From positions 62,001-126,000 of the forward strand of contig CAZYDU010000001.1 in assembly GCA_964646345.1 (NCBI GenBank): a stretch of 64,000 nt of DNA, given 5' to 3'. The number at the start of each line of letters is the position of its first letter. Position 1 is the stretch's first letter. The translations under genes were made by a program, and so were the position numbers. Positions 51,262 through 60,600 of the stretch are shown here, piece after piece. The notes beneath the pieces are model-generated. The model had not been told where the DNA came from, did no database searches, and saw nothing but the letters and a program-made list of their open reading frames with translations. The stretch is from RGIG1681 sp964646345. Its GTDB lineage: Bacteria > Bacillota > Clostridia > Christensenellales > UBA1242.

Positions 51262-52341
51262 TTACTTTTTATAATAAAGTCCGTCATCACCAACCTTGAT
51301 TAAATCAAGCATTTCCATTTTTATTAATTCGCTTGATAACTCTGCTGGTTTCATATTTGTTAAATCAGATAGTTCATCAAAAGATTTTTCTCCACTATCC
51401 AATGCAAAAAGTATTGCATTATTTTCAAACCCAACCTGCACAGTTTGCTTCTGTGATGTTTTTTTCTTTATCTTTAATCTAGATAAAATCCTATCCGGCG
51501 ATATTGTGAAAGTGTCCGGCATTTCATCTATTAAGTTGTTTGTACCTTCACTTTTGCTTGAATAAATATTTCCAGGAACAACAAACAATTCTCTTGATTG
51601 CTCGATAGCAAACCTGGCTGTTGCCATTGTTCCACTTCTTTTTCCCGCTTCAACAATCAAAGTTCCCAAACTCAAGGCCGACACAATTCTATTACGTTGA
51701 ATAAATGTGTAATTAGCCGGTTTCATTCCTGGACGAAGTTCTGAAAGAAGCAAACCATTTTTTATAATTTGATTAGCTAAATTTGTATTAGATGCAGGAT
51801 AAATTGAATCAAGGCCACCAGCCAAAACTGCTATCGTTTTTCCGCCCACATCTAAAGTTGATTCTGCAACTATTGTATCAATGCCATAAGCCAACCCTGA
51901 GATTGTAACAAGCCCCGCCTGAGATAATTCTTTGGTAAACCTTTCGCAAACAAGTTTTCCATATTCACTTGGACTTCTTGTGCCAACAATGGAAATAGAT
52001 TTTTTTGATAGTAAACTCACATCGCCTTTTGCATATAGCACGAGTGGTGGGTCATCAATAACTTTGAGTTTCTCAGGATAATCTTTTGAAACATATGTTA
52101 CTACCATAACATCATTTTTATATAATTCATCTTCAATTTTTCTTAAAAATTCCGTTTTATCTAAATTTAAAAGTTCTTGTTTTATATGTTCCAAATCTTT
52201 TTCAAAAAACGCATTTTCTAGTAATTTTTTATCAAAAAGTGCTTCAATTTGGTCAAATTCACGCAAAATTCTTTCAAGTTTAGAAAATGAATAACCATTA
52301 TAATCAAACCACAAACACACCAATTCTTGTTCTGTTATCAT
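51262..52341 (-). CDS. dprA: DNA processing protein DprA
   Basis: 359 residues. Loads RecA on incoming single-stranded DNA in transformation. Rossmann-like core with SIVGTRSPSEYGKLVCERF, TISGLAYGIDTIVAE and VLAGGLDSIYPASN. A C-terminal winged helix ends in LIKVGDDGLYYKK. Nine bases downstream of comM, so co-transcribed. Confidence 0.95.
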   Translation of the reverse strand: MITEQELVCLWFDYNGYSFSKLERILREFDQIEALFDKKLLENAFFEKDLEHIKQELLNLDKTEFLRKIEDELYKNDVMVVTYVSKDYPEKLKVIDDPPLVLYAKGDVSLLSKKSISIVGTRSPSEYGKLVCERFTKELSQAGLVTISGLAYGIDTIVAESTLDVGGKTIAVLAGGLDSIYPASNTNLANQIIKNGLLLSELRPGMKPANYTFIQRNRIVSALSLGTLIVEAGKRSGTMATARFAIEQSRELFVVPGNIYSSKSEGTNNLIDEMPDTFTISPDRILSRLKIKKKTSQKQTVQVGFENNAILFALDSGEKSFDELSDLTNMKPAELSSELIKMEMLDLIKVGDDGLYYKK

Positions 52342-52349
52342 AACTTCTC

Positions 52350-53876
52350 CTACATTTGAAATTTATCAATATTTCTATAAGCTAAAGCTTCAGTCAAATG
52401 ATTGATTTGAATATTTTCACTCTCATCAAGGTCTGCTATAGTCCTTGCAACTTTCAATATTCTTGTATAACCACGAGCTGAAATATGATATTTTTCAAAC
52501 GCAATCTTCATCAGATTTTCACTCTGTTCATCTAATTTGCAATATTCATTTACCATTTTAGACGTCATTTTTGCATTTGTTCGAACAGCTATTCCTGCAA
52601 ATCTTTGATGTTGAATTTGTCTTGCTTTGTCAACTCTTTTCTTAATATCTTCACTGGATTCTTCTTGAGATTTTTCAGAAAGTTCGCTAAATTTAACTCT
52701 TTCAACATTTATTTTTAAATCTATCCTATCTAAAAGCGGGCCAGAAATTTTCTTTAAATATTTTTGAATTTGTGATGGCGAACAAGTACACTCAAGTTCT
52801 CTTGAACCATAATTTCCACAAGGACAAGGATTCATTGAAGCAACTAACATAAAATTCGCAGGGTACTCAAAACTGCCCGTAGCCCTTGAGACAGTTATAA
52901 TACCATCTTCAAGTGGTTGTCGCATGGTTTCTAATGTACTTCTTTGATATTCAGGAAGTTCATCTAAAAATAAAACACCATCACTTGCCAGACTCACTTC
53001 CCCCGGTTTTGCATCTCTGCCACCACCAGTAATTGCAACGGTTGAAGCGGTGTGATGCGGAGAACGAAATGGTCTTGAACTAATAACACCTTTTTTCAAA
53101 TCAAGAGTTCCAGCTATTGAATGAATTTTTGTAATTTCTAAAGCTTCATCAAAAGTCAAATCCGGCATGATACCTGGAATACATCTGGCAATCATTGTTT
53201 TACCTGCCCCTGGCGGTCCAACCATTAATATATTATGTCCACCACTAACCGCAATTTCAATAGCACGTTTTGCAATTTTTTGCCCCTTCACTCTTGAGAA
53301 ATTTTCATATATTTTATTAGATGCTTCACTTGTCCAAACTCTTTTTGCAACCGATTCAAAAGAAATTGTACCCATTAAAAAAGCAACTGCGTCAACCAAA
53401 CTTGAAAGAGCATAAACTTCAATGCCATCAATAAAACTTGCTTCGCTTTCATTTTCTTTTGGTATGATAAATTTTTTATAGCCAAGTTCTCTTGCTGAAA
53501 TTAAAATTGGCAAAACCCCTTGAACCGCTTTAATTTTTCCATCAAGTCCAAGCTCGCCTATAATAACAAAATCTTTTAGTTTTGTTGAAATCAACTGTTT
53601 TGTTGAAACAAGTATCGCAAGAGATATTGGTAAATCAAAAAGTGGCCCTGCTTTTTTAACATTTGCAGGTGCTAAATTAACTGTAATCTTATGCACTGGA
53701 AAATTGAATCCCGAATTTTTTATTGCCGAACGCACCCTTTCTTTCGATTCTTTAACAGCAACATCTGGGAGACCCACAATATCATAACTTGGGTTACCTA
53801 AATTTGTATCAACTTCAACATCAATCTTTAAGCCATTCAATCCAATCAGAGAAAAACTATTAATCTTTGAAAACAT
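52350..53876 (-). CDS. comM: YifB/ComM family Mg-chelatase-like ATPase
   Basis: 508 residues. Lon-like N-terminal domain, then an AAA+ Mg-chelatase-type domain with GPPGAGKTMIAR (Walker A) and GVLFLDELPEYQRSTLE, and the C-terminal ISARGYTRILKVARTIADL. In Haemophilus and Vibrio ComM is a branch-migration helicase in natural transformation. The pair comM-dprA suggests competence in this lineage, but dprA and comM are also common in non-competent bacteria. Confidence 0.94.
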   Translation of the reverse strand: MFSKINSFSLIGLNGLKIDVEVDTNLGNPSYDIVGLPDVAVKESKERVRSAIKNSGFNFPVHKITVNLAPANVKKAGPLFDLPISLAILVSTKQLISTKLKDFVIIGELGLDGKIKAVQGVLPILISARELGYKKFIIPKENESEASFIDGIEVYALSSLVDAVAFLMGTISFESVAKRVWTSEASNKIYENFSRVKGQKIAKRAIEIAVSGGHNILMVGPPGAGKTMIARCIPGIMPDLTFDEALEITKIHSIAGTLDLKKGVISSRPFRSPHHTASTVAITGGGRDAKPGEVSLASDGVLFLDELPEYQRSTLETMRQPLEDGIITVSRATGSFEYPANFMLVASMNPCPCGNYGSRELECTCSPSQIQKYLKKISGPLLDRIDLKINVERVKFSELSEKSQEESSEDIKKRVDKARQIQHQRFAGIAVRTNAKMTSKMVNEYCKLDEQSENLMKIAFEKYHISARGYTRILKVARTIADLDESENIQINHLTEALAYRNIDKFQM

Positions 53877-53893
53877 AAACTACCTCTAGTAAC

Positions 53894-53921
53894 ATAATAA
53901 CACAAAAATATTAATTTGCAA
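53894..53921 (-). promoter_or_regulatory. Promoter of comM-dprA
   Basis: Minus strand TTGCAA (53916-53921), 16-base spacer, TATTAT (53894-53899), 18 bases before the ATG. Confidence 0.55.
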
Positions 53922-53942
53922 AACAAAGAGATATTTATGCTC

Positions 53943-53974
53943 AAAAAAAGAGATACAAAATTGTATCTCTTTAA
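53943..53974 (-). terminator. Terminator of rplS
   Basis: Minus strand AAAGAGATACAA (53961-53972), then TTGTATCTCTTT (53947-53958) and further T residues. A perfect 12-base stem right after the rplS stop. Confidence 0.92.
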
Positions 53975-53984
53975 CATTTTCAAA

Positions 53985-54326
53985 TTATCTTGCTTCTTTA
54001 ATTCTTGAGTTCTTAGCGGTTTTACCTTTAAGATAATAAAGTTTAGCACGTCTAACAACACCATGACGAACAACTTCGATATGGTCAATCTTTGGTGAAT
54101 GAAGTGGGAATGTTCTTTCAACGCCAATACCAAAAGAAATACGGCGAACAGTGAAAGTTTCTCTAACACCACCATTTTTACGAGCTATAACAACACCTTC
54201 AAAAGCTTGCAATCTTTCACGTGTACCTTCAACGACTTTAACAAAAACGTTAACAGTATCACCAACTTGGAATGCAGGAATATCAGTGCGCATACCTTCT
54301 TTTTCAAGTGAATCAATAATATTCAT
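53985..54326 (-). CDS. rplS: 50S ribosomal protein L19
   Basis: 113 residues. FQVGDTVNVFVKVVEGTRER, QAFEGVVIARKNGGVRETFTVR and HSPKIDHIEVVRHGVVRRAKLYYL are textbook. GGAGGAGAAC before the ATG. Single transcription unit with structured leader. In Bacillus rplS follows trmD, while here several genes separate them. Confidence 0.98.
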   Translation of the reverse strand: MNIIDSLEKEGMRTDIPAFQVGDTVNVFVKVVEGTRERLQAFEGVVIARKNGGVRETFTVRRISFGIGVERTFPLHSPKIDHIEVVRHGVVRRAKLYYLKGKTAKNSRIKEAR

Positions 54327-54407
54327 TAGGTTCTCCTCCTTGTTTTAGTATGTTTACGAGTGTTCGTGCTAGCTCGGAACAAGTGCAGAGGACCACTCAC
54401 AATTAAC
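54327..54407 (-). ncRNA. Structured rplS leader (L19 leader-like)
   Basis: The 80-base 5' region can fold with GAGTG (54395-54399) and TGTTCC (54376-54381) pairing to the continuous GAACACTC (54358-54365). This gives a two-part stem just before the GGAGG. Firmicutes are known to have an L19 leader with autoregulatory function. The resemblance here is by position and fold only. Confidence 0.5.
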
Positions 54408-54413
54408 GTATAA

Positions 54414-54442
54414 AGTATATCATTTAAATAACTCAAAATCAA
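54414..54442 (-). promoter_or_regulatory. SigA-type promoter of rplS
   Basis: Minus strand TTGATT (54437-54442), 17-base spacer, TATACT (54414-54419). Confidence 0.75.
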
Positions 54443-54514
54443 GTATTTTTGACAAAAAAATATTTTTTCTGCAAAATAACCACTATTAATAAATATTTGG
54501 TTATATTTAAATAA

Positions 54515-54967
54515 CTAAAAAGCGTTTTCAATATATGTTACAACTCCACTATCCACACTAGCCACATCAAATCTAAATTGATATTTTGAAAGAAGTTTAT
54601 CTTGTTGCAAGAATCTTGCACCACGCATAATATTGTTCTTCTTATAATCTGAAATTGCTTCAAGTCCCATTCCAAACTTATTATTTTCACGAGCTTTCAC
54701 TTCGGTTATAACAACCAAATCCTGAATGGTCTTAATATAATTTTTTAAACTATTTTTGTAAAGTTTTCTATATTTTTTATCTTGCTTAATTTTCTTTTTA
54801 TATTCTAGTTTTATCTTTTTTATTTGTTCTGCTTTTGGTAGCAATGCCACAATGTCAAGTTCAACACCAACACAAAAAAAATTGGTGTACAAAATTTTAT
54901 AGCCATGTTTTTTCATGTACTGCTGAGCTAACTTTTCTCCACTTTTCCATGTTTCTTCTTTAAACAT
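54515..54967 (-). CDS. UPF0102/YraN family endonuclease-like protein with a basic insert
   Basis: 150 residues. YraN fold: GEKLAQQYMKKHGYKIL, ELDIVAL and the VVITEVKARENNKFGMGLEA catalytic-like strands (D and ExK of the Holliday-junction resolvase-like fold). Between the Asp strand and the ExK strand lies an insert of about 40 highly basic residues (KIKLEYKKKIKQDKKYRKLY), not typical of the family. It follows rnhB directly, as in many genomes. Confidence 0.8.
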   Translation of the reverse strand: MFKEETWKSGEKLAQQYMKKHGYKILYTNFFCVGVELDIVALLPKAEQIKKIKLEYKKKIKQDKKYRKLYKNSLKNYIKTIQDLVVITEVKARENNKFGMGLEAISDYKKNNIMRGARFLQQDKLLSKYQFRFDVASVDSGVVTYIENAF

Positions 54968-55588
54968 TTATTCTCCTAAAAATTTCAAAAATGACAATCT
55001 ATGATACACACAAGGTCCATAAGTTTTAAGTGCTTCTATATGTTGTTTTGTTCCATAACCTTTATGTTTGTCAAAACCATACTCTGGGTATTCTTTTACT
55101 AAGTCACACATGAGTCTATCTCTCGTAACTTTTGCCAAAATACTTGCACAACCAATCGAATATGATAACGCATCGCCTTTAACTATCCCTTTTATAGGAA
55201 CATCGACATCAAGTTTATTTATTGCATCAACCAAAACAATATCAGGTTTAACAGACATTGATTCAATGGCATTTTTCATTGCTAGTTTCGTTGCTTCCAA
55301 AATGTTAATTTTATCTATAGTTTGTTCGTCAATCATTTGAACTGAATAACAAATTGCTTTTTCTTTTATTAGTTCAAATAACATTTCACGTTTTTTTTCT
55401 GATAATTTTTTACTATCATCAATACCATCAATTAAATCATCAAGAGGCATCATTACACAAGCTACACAAACAGGTCCAGCAAGTGGTCCTCTGCCAACTT
55501 CATCAACACCAGCAATCAAAAAATGACCTTTTTCTTGTTCCTGTTTTTCAAAAAGGAGTTTATCAATCTCTTGTATTTCTTTCTTCAT
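54968..55588 (-). CDS. rnhB: Ribonuclease HII
   Basis: 206 residues. Removes ribonucleotides from DNA. GVDEVGRGPLAGPVCVA has the DE pair, IVLVDAINKL the third acid, and HKGYGTKQHIEALKTYGP the late motif. It lies 5 bases after rbgA and abuts yraN. Confidence 0.96.
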   Translation of the reverse strand: MKKEIQEIDKLLFEKQEQEKGHFLIAGVDEVGRGPLAGPVCVACVMMPLDDLIDGIDDSKKLSEKKREMLFELIKEKAICYSVQMIDEQTIDKINILEATKLAMKNAIESMSVKPDIVLVDAINKLDVDVPIKGIVKGDALSYSIGCASILAKVTRDRLMCDLVKEYPEYGFDKHKGYGTKQHIEALKTYGPCVYHRLSFLKFLGE

Positions 55589-55593
55589 TAAAG

Positions 55594-56430
55594 TTACTCC
55601 AAAGTAATTTTACCAAATTTTCCGTTTCTAAATTCATCAACAAAAGTCTTTCCAGCTCTGTCATAGTCTACTTCATTTCCTTTACAAATAAACCCACGTT
55701 TAACGCAAATTTGGTCAATAAATTCCAAAAATTCATCATTTTGTGGCAAAATACCAAACTTTTCTAAAATTAAATTAGGGTATCTATTACACAAAACCTG
55801 CATTAATTCATAACCCATATCAGCCATATCAAACTCTTTATCTGACAAAGAACCAATAAATGCTAGATTATGAGATAATTCTTCATGAAATCTTGGCCAA
55901 AGAATACCTGGAGTATCCAGCATTGTAAACATATCATCAATTTTTAGCCAAGTATTTGCTTTTGTAACCCCAGCAATATTTCCTGTTGTTGCTTTTTTAG
56001 AACCACAAAGCATATTTATAAGCGAACTTTTGCCAGTATTTGGCACACCCAAAACAATCACTTTATACACGATATTTATGTTTTTTTGCTTATTTCGAGC
56101 TATTTTTTCACTCAAAACAAGCTTAATTGCGTTTTTTACAGAATTTCTAAATGAAGCAGAATTTGCCACAGTTTCAATAACAACTTTACCTTCATTTGTG
56201 AAATGTTTCTTAATTTCCTTTGTTCTTTCAGGGTCAGCCAAATCACATTTATTTAATACATAAATAATTGGCTTATTATGCACAATTTTATCCACATATG
56301 GATTAATGCATGAAAAAGGAGCTCTTGCATCAACCACATATAAAATGCAATCCGCTAAGCCAATTCTTCTTTCTTCAATATCTTCCATAGCAGTTTTCAT
56401 ATGCCCTGGAAACCATTTTGAATCTTTCAT
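55594..56430 (-). CDS. rbgA: Ribosome biogenesis GTPase A (RbgA/YlqF)
   Basis: 278 residues. Circularly permuted GTPase needed for 50S maturation. G4 (NKCDL) comes first, then G1 (GVPNTGKSSLIN) and G3 (LDTPGILWP). Starts KWFPGHMKTAMEDIEE. It overlaps the upstream Nudix gene by 4 bases. Confidence 0.95.
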   Translation of the reverse strand: MKDSKWFPGHMKTAMEDIEERRIGLADCILYVVDARAPFSCINPYVDKIVHNKPIIYVLNKCDLADPERTKEIKKHFTNEGKVVIETVANSASFRNSVKNAIKLVLSEKIARNKQKNINIVYKVIVLGVPNTGKSSLINMLCGSKKATTGNIAGVTKANTWLKIDDMFTMLDTPGILWPRFHEELSHNLAFIGSLSDKEFDMADMGYELMQVLCNRYPNLILEKFGILPQNDEFLEFIDQICVKRGFICKGNEVDYDRAGKTFVDEFRNGKFGKITLE

Positions 56431-56894
56431 AATTTTTCCTTTATCTTTTCTATTTTATATTCTATTAAATTGAAGTCGTCATCAAACTTAAATTTACACT
56501 CAAGTTTTTCGCCAGCAAGCACTCTATTAATCCAAAGTTTGTCATCTGAAAACATTTTTTCATAAGGCAAATTACTTATATCAAACCACATCGGTTTCAT
56601 TTCATCACTTTCCATTGGCTCGCCAGTCCACTTATCAGACACAAACACATGACATGGATAATTTTCTCTTGAATCTTTATAAATTGTATCAAACCAAATA
56701 ACCGCTCTTTTTTCTGGGTTAATTAAATCAATACCAAGTTCTTCTTTAATTTCTCTAATAACCGCCTGTTCTGGTGTTTCATTTGACTCAAGCTTACCGC
56801 CTGCACTATTGATTTTTCCCTTACCAAAACCACGTTTCTTTTCAGCTAGCAAAATCTTATCGCCTTTATAAATTAAGCAAAGTGTAGTTTCCAT
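56427..56894 (-). CDS. Nudix hydrolase, MutT/8-oxo-dGTP diphosphatase type
   Basis: 155 residues. The Nudix box is GGKLESNETPEQAVIREIKE with EELGI following. The start TTLCLIYKGDKILLAEKKRGFGKGK and WFDISNLPYEKMFSDD resemble MTH1-like oxidised purine nucleotide hydrolases. GGAG lies 6 bases before the ATG. It sits between trmD and rbgA, an insertion into the standard cluster. Confidence 0.88.
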   Translation of the reverse strand: METTLCLIYKGDKILLAEKKRGFGKGKINSAGGKLESNETPEQAVIREIKEELGIDLINPEKRAVIWFDTIYKDSRENYPCHVFVSDKWTGEPMESDEMKPMWFDISNLPYEKMFSDDKLWINRVLAGEKLECKFKFDDDFNLIEYKIEKIKEKL

Positions 56895-56916
56895 CTTCTA
56901 CTCCAAAGTTATATTT

Positions 56917-57606
56917 TTATAATTTGTCTTCATCTTCGTTCATTATATCAGGTCGTCTTTCTCTCGTTAATTTTACCGCTTGTTTTTTTCGCCATTCATC
57001 AACTTTTTTATGGTCGCCAGAGACCAAAACTTCAGGAACTTCCAAACCCATAAAAACTCTAGGTTTTGTGTATTGCGGATACTCTAATAGTCCATTTTCA
57101 AAACTCTCAATTTCGGCAGATTCTCCAGAATGTAAAACACCTTCCAAAAGTCTAGAAACACTATCAACAATAACCATTGCAGGGAGTTCGCCACCAGTCA
57201 AAACATAGTCGCCGATTGAAATTACTTCATCAATCAATAAATCAATTATTCTTTGGTCGACACCTTCATAATGCCCACATAAAATAATTATATGTTCATA
57301 ACTTTCTGCTAAATTTTTAGACATTTTTTGATTAAACGTTTCGCCCTTGGGACTTACATAAATCTTGTGAGCTTTTTCATAATTTGAAATAGAGCAAAAT
57401 GCATCGAAAATAGGTTGAGCCATCATAAGCATTCCCGGTCCACCACCAAAAGTGTAATCATCACATTTTTTGTGTTTATCTTTTGAAAAATCTCGAATAT
57501 TAATCACATTGATTTCAAGCTTATTATCTTTTGTAGCCCTACCCATAATACTTGAAAAAAGTGGTGTAAACATTTCAGGAAATAACGTCAAAATATCAAT
57601 TCTCAT
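56917..57606 (-). CDS. trmD: tRNA (guanine-N1)-methyltransferase
   Basis: 229 residues. Makes m1G37. MRIDILTLFPEMF start, YTFGGGPGMLMMAQP, and the SPOUT knot region LCGHYEGVDQRI and SIGDYVLTGGELPAMV. I choose ATG 57604-57606. A GTG two codons earlier is possible. It overlaps the rimM end by 11 bases. Confidence 0.96.
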   Translation of the reverse strand: MRIDILTLFPEMFTPLFSSIMGRATKDNKLEINVINIRDFSKDKHKKCDDYTFGGGPGMLMMAQPIFDAFCSISNYEKAHKIYVSPKGETFNQKMSKNLAESYEHIIILCGHYEGVDQRIIDLLIDEVISIGDYVLTGGELPAMVIVDSVSRLLEGVLHSGESAEIESFENGLLEYPQYTKPRVFMGLEVPEVLVSGDHKKVDEWRKKQAVKLTRERRPDIMNEDEDKL

Positions 57607-58093
57607 AGTCACAAACTTCCATGAATTTTTCTTTATTTATCACAAGTTTTTTCTGTTTATAGTCAAATGACACAATCACACCTTTAACATTTGGAAACAT
57701 AATTTCATTTCCTTTTGATGTGTTAACGAAAAATACTTCAGCAGTTCCATAATCTTCTACATCAGTTATTTCGCCAACAAGTTCATCATTTTCAAAATGC
57801 ACTTTAGAACCTTTCAAGTCTTCAATTAAAATTTTATCTTTCACGATTTCACGATCAATGTACATCATTTTATTTATCATTGTTTTTGCTTTCTCAAGGT
57901 CAACACCATCGAATCCAATATAAAATCCATCGGTATTTTTTAGTAATCTTTTAATAACAAACTCATTATCATTTTCATCATACATCTTCGCAATTTTCTT
58001 TAAATCTAAGTCATCATCGTACTTTGCATTCATTTTAAATTCTCCACGAAATCCGTGAAGTTTTACAAGTTTTCCAAGACAAATTTTTTCCAT
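57596..58093 (-). CDS. rimM: Ribosome maturation factor RimM
   Basis: 165 residues. Acts in 30S head assembly. CLGKLVKLHGFRGEFKMNA start and the PRC-barrel part with LVGEITDVEDYGTAEVFFV, IMFPNVKGVIVSFD. It starts on TAATG, sharing one base with the ygjV stop. Confidence 0.93.
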   Translation of the reverse strand: MEKICLGKLVKLHGFRGEFKMNAKYDDDLDLKKIAKMYDENDNEFVIKRLLKNTDGFYIGFDGVDLEKAKTMINKMMYIDREIVKDKILIEDLKGSKVHFENDELVGEITDVEDYGTAEVFFVNTSKGNEIMFPNVKGVIVSFDYKQKKLVINKEKFMEVCDYEN

Positions 58094-58659
58094 TAAATTT
58101 CTCCTTTACTTAAATTTATATCAACGTTTCTATGCTTTATTAATCCAACAATACCACAAACTATCATTACAGTTTCTAAAATCACACCAAATATACTTCG
58201 CAAGAATATGTTGTAAATTATCCATGCAAGACTTGAACAAATCCCTAAAACTTTATACCACTTGCCTTTTTCATTCCAAATAGCAATCGTGTAAATAATT
58301 GTTGCAATATATGGGAAAATTTCGAAAATCCTTCCAAAAGAAAATATACCTGTATTAACAATCAGACATAACACAAAATCAAATGAAACAAGCCCTAAAA
58401 TAAAAATCAAAGCAGATAATTTATGCTTTTTTGTATTAGTAGTAAATCTAGCAACCAAATAAAATACAAGATTTCTAAAAAGCGATATTGTACTCATCAT
58501 TACCCCAGCCCAAGCTGACAAGAATATGTATGAAATTGTAAAACATAGCGTTGATAAAGCATTTAAAATCAATATGGCATTTTTTCGTTTTGTGAGATAT
58601 GTTACACCTAAAAAACCATAGGCAAAAATAACAATTATCTGTGAAATAATATAAGACAT
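58093..58659 (-). CDS. YgjV family integral membrane protein
   Basis: 188 residues with about six hydrophobic helices and the LTKRKNAILILNALSTLCF, YIFLSAWAGVMMSTISLFRN pattern of the YgjV family (Imp-YgjV). Function unknown. It heads the rimM-trmD group here, which is not its usual place, and is coupled to rimM by TAATG. A weak promoter candidate (TTGTGA, 17, TAAACT) precedes it. Confidence 0.75.
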   Translation of the reverse strand: MSYIISQIIVIFAYGFLGVTYLTKRKNAILILNALSTLCFTISYIFLSAWAGVMMSTISLFRNLVFYLVARFTTNTKKHKLSALIFILGLVSFDFVLCLIVNTGIFSFGRIFEIFPYIATIIYTIAIWNEKGKWYKVLGICSSLAWIIYNIFLRSIFGVILETVMIVCGIVGLIKHRNVDINLSKGEI

Positions 58660-58712
58660 CTCCAGTCCAACTCCTATATCGTATAGTTTAACACAATTAT
58701 TATTTTATCACA

Positions 58713-58748
58713 ACAAAAATCTCCTTGGGTAACCCAAGAAGATTAATT
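58713..58748 (-). terminator. Terminator of aspS
   Basis: Minus strand ATCTTCTTGGG-TTA-CCCAAGGAGAT-TTTTG, immediately after the aspS stop. Confidence 0.88.
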
Positions 58749-58750
58749 TT

Positions 58751-60484
58751 TTATTCATCTAAGAGCTTAATGTGAACATCTTTTAAAAGTTTTTCATCAA
58801 CCGTATTTGGTGCATTGCAAAGTGGGTCTTGAGCATTTTTATTCATTGGGAATGCATAAACATCACGAATAAAATCATTATGAGTTAATAACATCATAAG
58901 TCTATCAAATCCAAGTGCTGAACCAGCGTGTGGTGGTGCACCATAAGAAAATGCATTATAAAGTGCTGGGAATTTACTTACAACAACTTCCTTATCATAA
59001 CCTGCAAGATTAAATAGTTCTACCATCATATCTTGCGAGTGGTTACGAACTGCACCCGACAAGCTTTCATAGCCATTGATTACCAAGTCGTACTGATAAG
59101 CCAAAGCTTCAAATGGAGCTTTCTTAATTTCTTCCAAAGTGCCTTGTGGCATTGAGAAAGGATTGTGCGAAAACGCAATATTGCCATCATCGTCTTTTTC
59201 ATAGAATGGAAAATCCACAATCCAGCAGAATTTATAGTCATTTTCATCAATAAGTTCTAGTTCTTTTCCAAGCTCGTTGCGAAGAACATTTGCAAATTTA
59301 ATTGCTTTTTCTTTTTCATCAGCAATAAAGAATAATGTATCCCCACTAGCAAAGCCAGTAAGTTCTTTCAATGCTTTCTTCTCGTCATCGGTTATATATT
59401 TACTAACACCACCTGAAAGCTCATCATTATCGCCAACAACAAAGTATGCAAGTCCCTTTGCTTCTCTAGATTTCAAGAACTCGGTGAGCTTGTCATACCA
59501 CTTTCTACCCTTTCCGTTGGTTGTTGCTTTAATGCACTTGATTGTTACATTTTTAAATACACTAAACTCAGTGTTTTTGAAAATATCAGTTACATCTTTA
59601 ACAATTAATGGGTTTCTTAAATCAGGTTTGTCTGAACAATAATCACGGATAGCATCAGCATACTTAATTCTTCTAAATTCAGAAATTTCAAAGTTTGCAA
59701 ACTGTTTCCAAATAGCTTTGCACAAGCCTTCAACTATTTTAAATACATCTTCTTGTGTTGCGAAAGCCATTTCCATATCAATTTGATAAAACTCAGTTGG
59801 ACTTCTATCAGCTCTGGCATCTTCATCTCTAAAACATGGTGCAATTTGAAAATATCTATCAACACCTGAAACCATCAAAAGTTGTTTAAATTGTTGTGGT
59901 GCTTGTGGTAAAGCATAAAATTTTCCAGGGTTAAGACGACTTGGAACTAGGAAATCTCTTGCACCTTCTGGGCTTGATGCTGTCAAGATTGGTGTTTGAA
60001 CTTCTGTAAAATTCTCGTTATGCATGTAAGTTCTTACAAACTGCATTAAATTACTACGTAGTTTCAACATCTTTTGGTTATATTCCGCACGAAGGTCAAG
60101 GTAACGATATTTAAGCCTTATGAATTCTTCTACATTTTCGCTATTTTTAATCTCAAATGGGAGTTGTTCGGTGCATTTTCCAAGCATTGTTACACTTTCA
60201 GCGACTACTTCCACTTCGCCCGTTGGCATATTTGGGTTTTTGCTTTCACGTTCAACAACCTTTCCTTCAACAGAGATTACATCTTCTTTATTAAGTGAAA
60301 TAAACTCTTTATTTAAAACAATTTGAGTTTTTCCATAACTATCACGAAGAACAATAAAAGTAAGCTCGCCAAGTTTTCTAATTGTATCAACCCAACCTGC
60401 AAGTTTAACAGTTTTGCCAGCATCTGAAATTCTCAAACTTCCATTATCTATAGTTCTATATTTGTTTACAGCAATTTTTTCCAT
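58751..60484 (-). CDS. aspS: Aspartyl-tRNA synthetase
   Basis: 577 residues. Class II synthetase, bacterial type. N-terminal OB fold (VKLAGWVDTIRKLGELTFIV), motif 2 with FRDEDARADRSPTEFYQID, a GAD insertion domain, and motif 3 GSALGFDRLMMLL. The ending AFPMNKNAQDPLCNAPNTV is standard. Only a weak GGAC site precedes the ATG. Inserted in the khpA-rimM interval with its own promoter and terminator. Whether it is discriminating for tRNA-Asp cannot be told. Confidence 0.96.
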   Translation of the reverse strand: MEKIAVNKYRTIDNGSLRISDAGKTVKLAGWVDTIRKLGELTFIVLRDSYGKTQIVLNKEFISLNKEDVISVEGKVVERESKNPNMPTGEVEVVAESVTMLGKCTEQLPFEIKNSENVEEFIRLKYRYLDLRAEYNQKMLKLRSNLMQFVRTYMHNENFTEVQTPILTASSPEGARDFLVPSRLNPGKFYALPQAPQQFKQLLMVSGVDRYFQIAPCFRDEDARADRSPTEFYQIDMEMAFATQEDVFKIVEGLCKAIWKQFANFEISEFRRIKYADAIRDYCSDKPDLRNPLIVKDVTDIFKNTEFSVFKNVTIKCIKATTNGKGRKWYDKLTEFLKSREAKGLAYFVVGDNDELSGGVSKYITDDEKKALKELTGFASGDTLFFIADEKEKAIKFANVLRNELGKELELIDENDYKFCWIVDFPFYEKDDDGNIAFSHNPFSMPQGTLEEIKKAPFEALAYQYDLVINGYESLSGAVRNHSQDMMVELFNLAGYDKEVVVSKFPALYNAFSYGAPPHAGSALGFDRLMMLLTHNDFIRDVYAFPMNKNAQDPLCNAPNTVDEKLLKDVHIKLLDE

Positions 60485-60517
60485 ACACGTATGTCCTTTA
60501 CATAAATTTACATGATA

Positions 60518-60546
60518 ATAATAGCATAATTAAGTAAAATTATCAA
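60518..60546 (-). promoter_or_regulatory. SigA-type promoter of aspS
   Basis: Minus strand TTGATA (60541-60546), 17-base spacer, TATTAT (60518-60523). Confidence 0.65.
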
Positions 60547-60567
60547 TGTTTTAAAATAAAAAGACAA

Positions 60568-60600
60568 GAAAAAATCACAGGACAATCCTGTGAAATTTTT
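60568..60600 (-). terminator. Terminator of the ffh-rpsP-khpA operon
   Basis: Minus strand CACAGGA (60586-60592), a three-base loop and TCCTGTG (60576-60582), then a T run, directly after khpA. Confidence 0.92.
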
